From NCBI GenBank assembly GCA_947259215.1, contig CAMYLJ010000005.1, positions 1 through 64,000 on the forward strand: 64,000 nt of DNA. Direction: 5' to 3'. The DNA is from an uncultured delta proteobacterium. GTDB taxonomy: Bacteria > Myxococcota_A > UBA9160 > JAFDET01. A program made the translations under genes and the position numbers. The notes below the pieces were generated by a model, which worked only from the letters and a program-made list of their open reading frames with translations, ran no database searches and was not told the origin of the DNA. Below are positions 62,381 to 64,000 of this stretch, piece after piece. The stretch's first letter is position 1. Every line of letters begins with the position of its first letter.

Positions 62381-63447
62381 CCCGGGTGATCGACGCCGAC
62401 GCGCACGTGCTGGAGGGAGCGTCCTTCTTCGGACAGGCGTTGAAGCGCTGGCCGGACCGGATCCGCGTCGGCGGCGGCCCCGTCCCCGGCATCCAGGTGG
62501 ACGGCAACCGCTACCCCGAGACCGAGGGACCCGGCGCCGGCTGCCCGCCCGCCCACGCCGTGGTGGAGGGCGCCGGCGACAACCCGGCGACTCCGGAAGG
62601 CGTGCTGTCGGACGCTGGCCGCGAGGGTATCGACCGGATGGTGCTCTTCCCGAGCTTCGGCCTGGGCGTGCCCACCTTCCGCGACCTCGGCTTCGGCGCC
62701 GAGATCGCGGGCTTCTACAACGAGTGGCTCCTCGACTGGATGGGCGACCAGCGCGATCGCCTGTTCGGGGTGGCGGTGGTGCCGATCGAGGACGCGAAGG
62801 CCTCCATCCAGCTCATGACCCGCGCCAGGGAGCTCGGCCACGTCTGCACCGCGATCCCGCCGGCCCTGCGGGAACGCAACCTCGACCACCCGGACCTGGA
62901 CGACTTCTACGCCGCCGCGGCCGACCTGGACATGCCCCTGGGCGTCCATGGTGCGCCGGGTGTGCACCTGCCGAAGATCGGCGTGGACCGCTTCACCAAC
63001 TACATCCAGGTGCATTGCATCAGCTTCCCCTTCGACCAGATGACCGCCATGACGGCGCTCGTGAGCGGGGGTGTCTTCGAGCGCCACCCGAAGCTGCGGG
63101 TGGCCTTCCTCGAGTCCGGCGTGGGCTGGATCGCGTACTTCCTCGACCGCATGCACGAGCACTACGAGAAGCGCGGCGACTGGCTGGAGAACGGCTGGAA
63201 GCGCGAGCCCGTGGAGTACCTCCAGCGCGGCCAGATCTACGCCACCTGCGAGGCGGCGGAGCCGATGCTGGGCGCCACCGTGGACCAGCTCGGCGCCGAC
63301 TTCATCATGTACGCCAGCGATTACCCCCACTGGGACTCGGAGTTCCCCGAGAGCTCCAAGCCCCTGCGCGAGCGCGACGACATCGACGACGCGGCCCGCG
63401 CCGCCATCCTCGGCGGGACGGCGGCTCGGCTCTTCGGGATCGCCTAG
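62377..63447 (+). CDS. Amidohydrolase-2 family protein
   Basis: A 356-residue TIM-barrel hydrolase. VIDADAHVLEG is the first metal motif, LGVHGAPGVHLPKIG the second, LRVAFLESGVGWIAYFLDR a family hallmark, and FIMYASDYPHWDSEFP the distal Asp. ATG at 62377 overlaps the preceding gene (ATGA), so they are co-translated. The TAG stop forms the left edge of the second 74-bp repeat. Confidence 0.89.
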   Translation: MTRVIDADAHVLEGASFFGQALKRWPDRIRVGGGPVPGIQVDGNRYPETEGPGAGCPPAHAVVEGAGDNPATPEGVLSDAGREGIDRMVLFPSFGLGVPTFRDLGFGAEIAGFYNEWLLDWMGDQRDRLFGVAVVPIEDAKASIQLMTRARELGHVCTAIPPALRERNLDHPDLDDFYAAAADLDMPLGVHGAPGVHLPKIGVDRFTNYIQVHCISFPFDQMTAMTALVSGGVFERHPKLRVAFLESGVGWIAYFLDRMHEHYEKRGDWLENGWKREPVEYLQRGQIYATCEAAEPMLGATVDQLGADFIMYASDYPHWDSEFPESSKPLRERDDIDDAARAAILGGTAARLFGIA

Positions 63448-63518
63448 CAGGCCGACCCAAGACGAAGTCTTGGGTCGGCTTGCGCCGTAAACGGAGCCCT
63501 TCGGGCTCCGTCAGCTAG
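63445..63518. repeat. 74-bp double-hairpin repeat, copy 2
   Basis: Starts at the TAG stop of the amidohydrolase gene and ends with CTAG, which contains the stop codon of the minus-strand PIG-L gene. Hairpin 1: GCCGACCCAAGAC / GTCTTGGGTCGGC with a GAA loop; hairpin 2 identical to copy 1. One of the substitutions relative to copy 1 keeps the base pair. Confidence 0.85.
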
Positions 63519-64000
63519 GCGAGCTCCGGCAGCAGGTTCACGTGCAGCCGGCCCGGCGGCAGGACCTTCAGCGCCTCGCCGTGGCTGAAGGGCTCGTCCG
63601 CTGCCCAACGCTGCTCCATGCCTGCGAGTCCCTGCTGGAGGAAGCGGATCTCGTCGTCGGAGAGCTGGGTCCGGTAGGCCTCGAGGGCGCGGTACTTGCG
63701 CTCCCGCGTCGCGCTGGTGTCGAAGCAGAGGTTCGGCGCGGTGGTGAAGTAGAAGCCGACGGCGTGGATCTCGTGGGGCTCCCAGGCGGCCTCCAGCGCG
63801 GGATCGAGCCGCAGGCGCCGGTGCTTGTGCAGCATGCACGCCTCGGCGACGGCGCGGCCCACGCGCAGGTGGTCGCTGTGGGCCTCGTAGGGGAGCCAGG
63901 GGTCGCAGGTGAAGACCAGCTCCGGGCGCAGCCTGCGGATGTGGCGCACGACGCCGTTGCGGAGCGCGTAGTAGTCGTAGGGCCCCGCGTCGGGCAGGCC
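63515..64000 (-). CDS. PIG-L / GlcNAc deacetylase family protein, 5' partial
   Basis: C-terminal 161 residues are visible and the frame is open to the right edge. YEAHSDHLRVGRAVAEA contains the family's second zinc motif AHxDH. PIG-L-type enzymes remove an N-acetyl group from an amino sugar or related conjugate. The N-terminal HPDD motif would lie outside the window. The stop is within the 74-bp repeat. Confidence 0.8.
   Translation of the reverse strand, partial: GLPDAGPYDYYALRNGVVRHIRRLRPELVFTCDPWLPYEAHSDHLRVGRAVAEACMLHKHRRLRLDPALEAAWEPHEIHAVGFYFTTAPNLCFDTSATRERKYRALEAYRTQLSDDEIRFLQQGLAGMEQRWAADEPFSHGEALKVLPPGRLHVNLLPELA

Overview
The window is a contiguous stretch of very GC-rich, tightly packed bacterial chromosome. 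It suggests an uncultured Gram-negative lineage of deltaproteobacterial/Myxococcota/Binatota type. This is inference: there is an outer-membrane DUF1302 beta-barrel, several lipobox lipoproteins, multiheme c-type cytochromes, a C-terminal sorting-like tail on a sialidase, and a catabolic gene set otherwise best known from Actinobacteria. No rRNA, tRNA, CRISPR array, transposase or phage gene was seen. Both ends cut genes: a sulfatase on the left and a PIG-L-type deacetylase on the right.

Left part (1-25 kb) is mostly envelope and housekeeping: sulfatase, acyltransferase, ASST-like secreted protein, ACT protein plus amino-acid permease, DUF6498 membrane protein, a large exported protein of unknown function, a 1082-residue DUF1302 porin-like protein, a degenerate HtrA-like protein, an SDR/XthA/Ap4A-phosphorylase operon, MsrA, a zinc-ribbon/NucS-like protein, two cytochromes (one with NPC cysteine repeats), a GHMP kinase/nucleotidyltransferase pair and HtpX.

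Middle part (25-41 kb) is the metabolic core. A three-gene operon (25919-28490) encodes an Ltp2-like aldolase, a MaoC hydratase and a MaoC-DUF35 protein, and it diverges from a tandem CaiB/BaiF CoA-transferase. A second, larger minus-strand operon (40889 down to 32966) encodes in order: acyl-CoA dehydrogenase, MaoC-DUF35, second acyl-CoA dehydrogenase, MaoC, Ltp2-like aldolase, FadA5-like thiolase, SDR and hydratase-2, followed by a P450 coupled to a TetR regulator. This matches the gene content of the actinobacterial igr/KstR cholesterol side-chain region. A perfect match to the KstR operator pattern TnnAACnnGTTnnA sits 12 bp before its first gene. A second perfect match precedes the DUF7064/phosphotransferase/SDR/GumN operon at 57.7 kb. 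A third thiolase-like/DUF35 pair lies at 58.9-60.6 kb, and a bile-acid:sodium-symporter family transporter at 51.7 kb. Together these suggest uptake and beta-oxidative shortening of steroid or other branched isoprenoid acyl-CoAs.

Right part (41-64 kb) adds a sialidase, three amidohydrolase-2 proteins, a D-aminoacylase-like amidohydrolase, a lipoprotein alpha/beta hydrolase, an internally duplicated secreted protein, an MBL-fold/oxidoreductase pair, an RRM protein, methyltransferase, crotonase, a secretin-like mini-protein, a hemerythrin and an LLM-class flavin oxidoreductase.

Two repeat families punctuate gene 3' ends: long near-perfect hairpins bordered by GGGGACG, and a 74-bp double-hairpin element present twice with a compensatory base-pair change. 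Genes are often coupled by 4-nt GTGA/ATGA overlaps.
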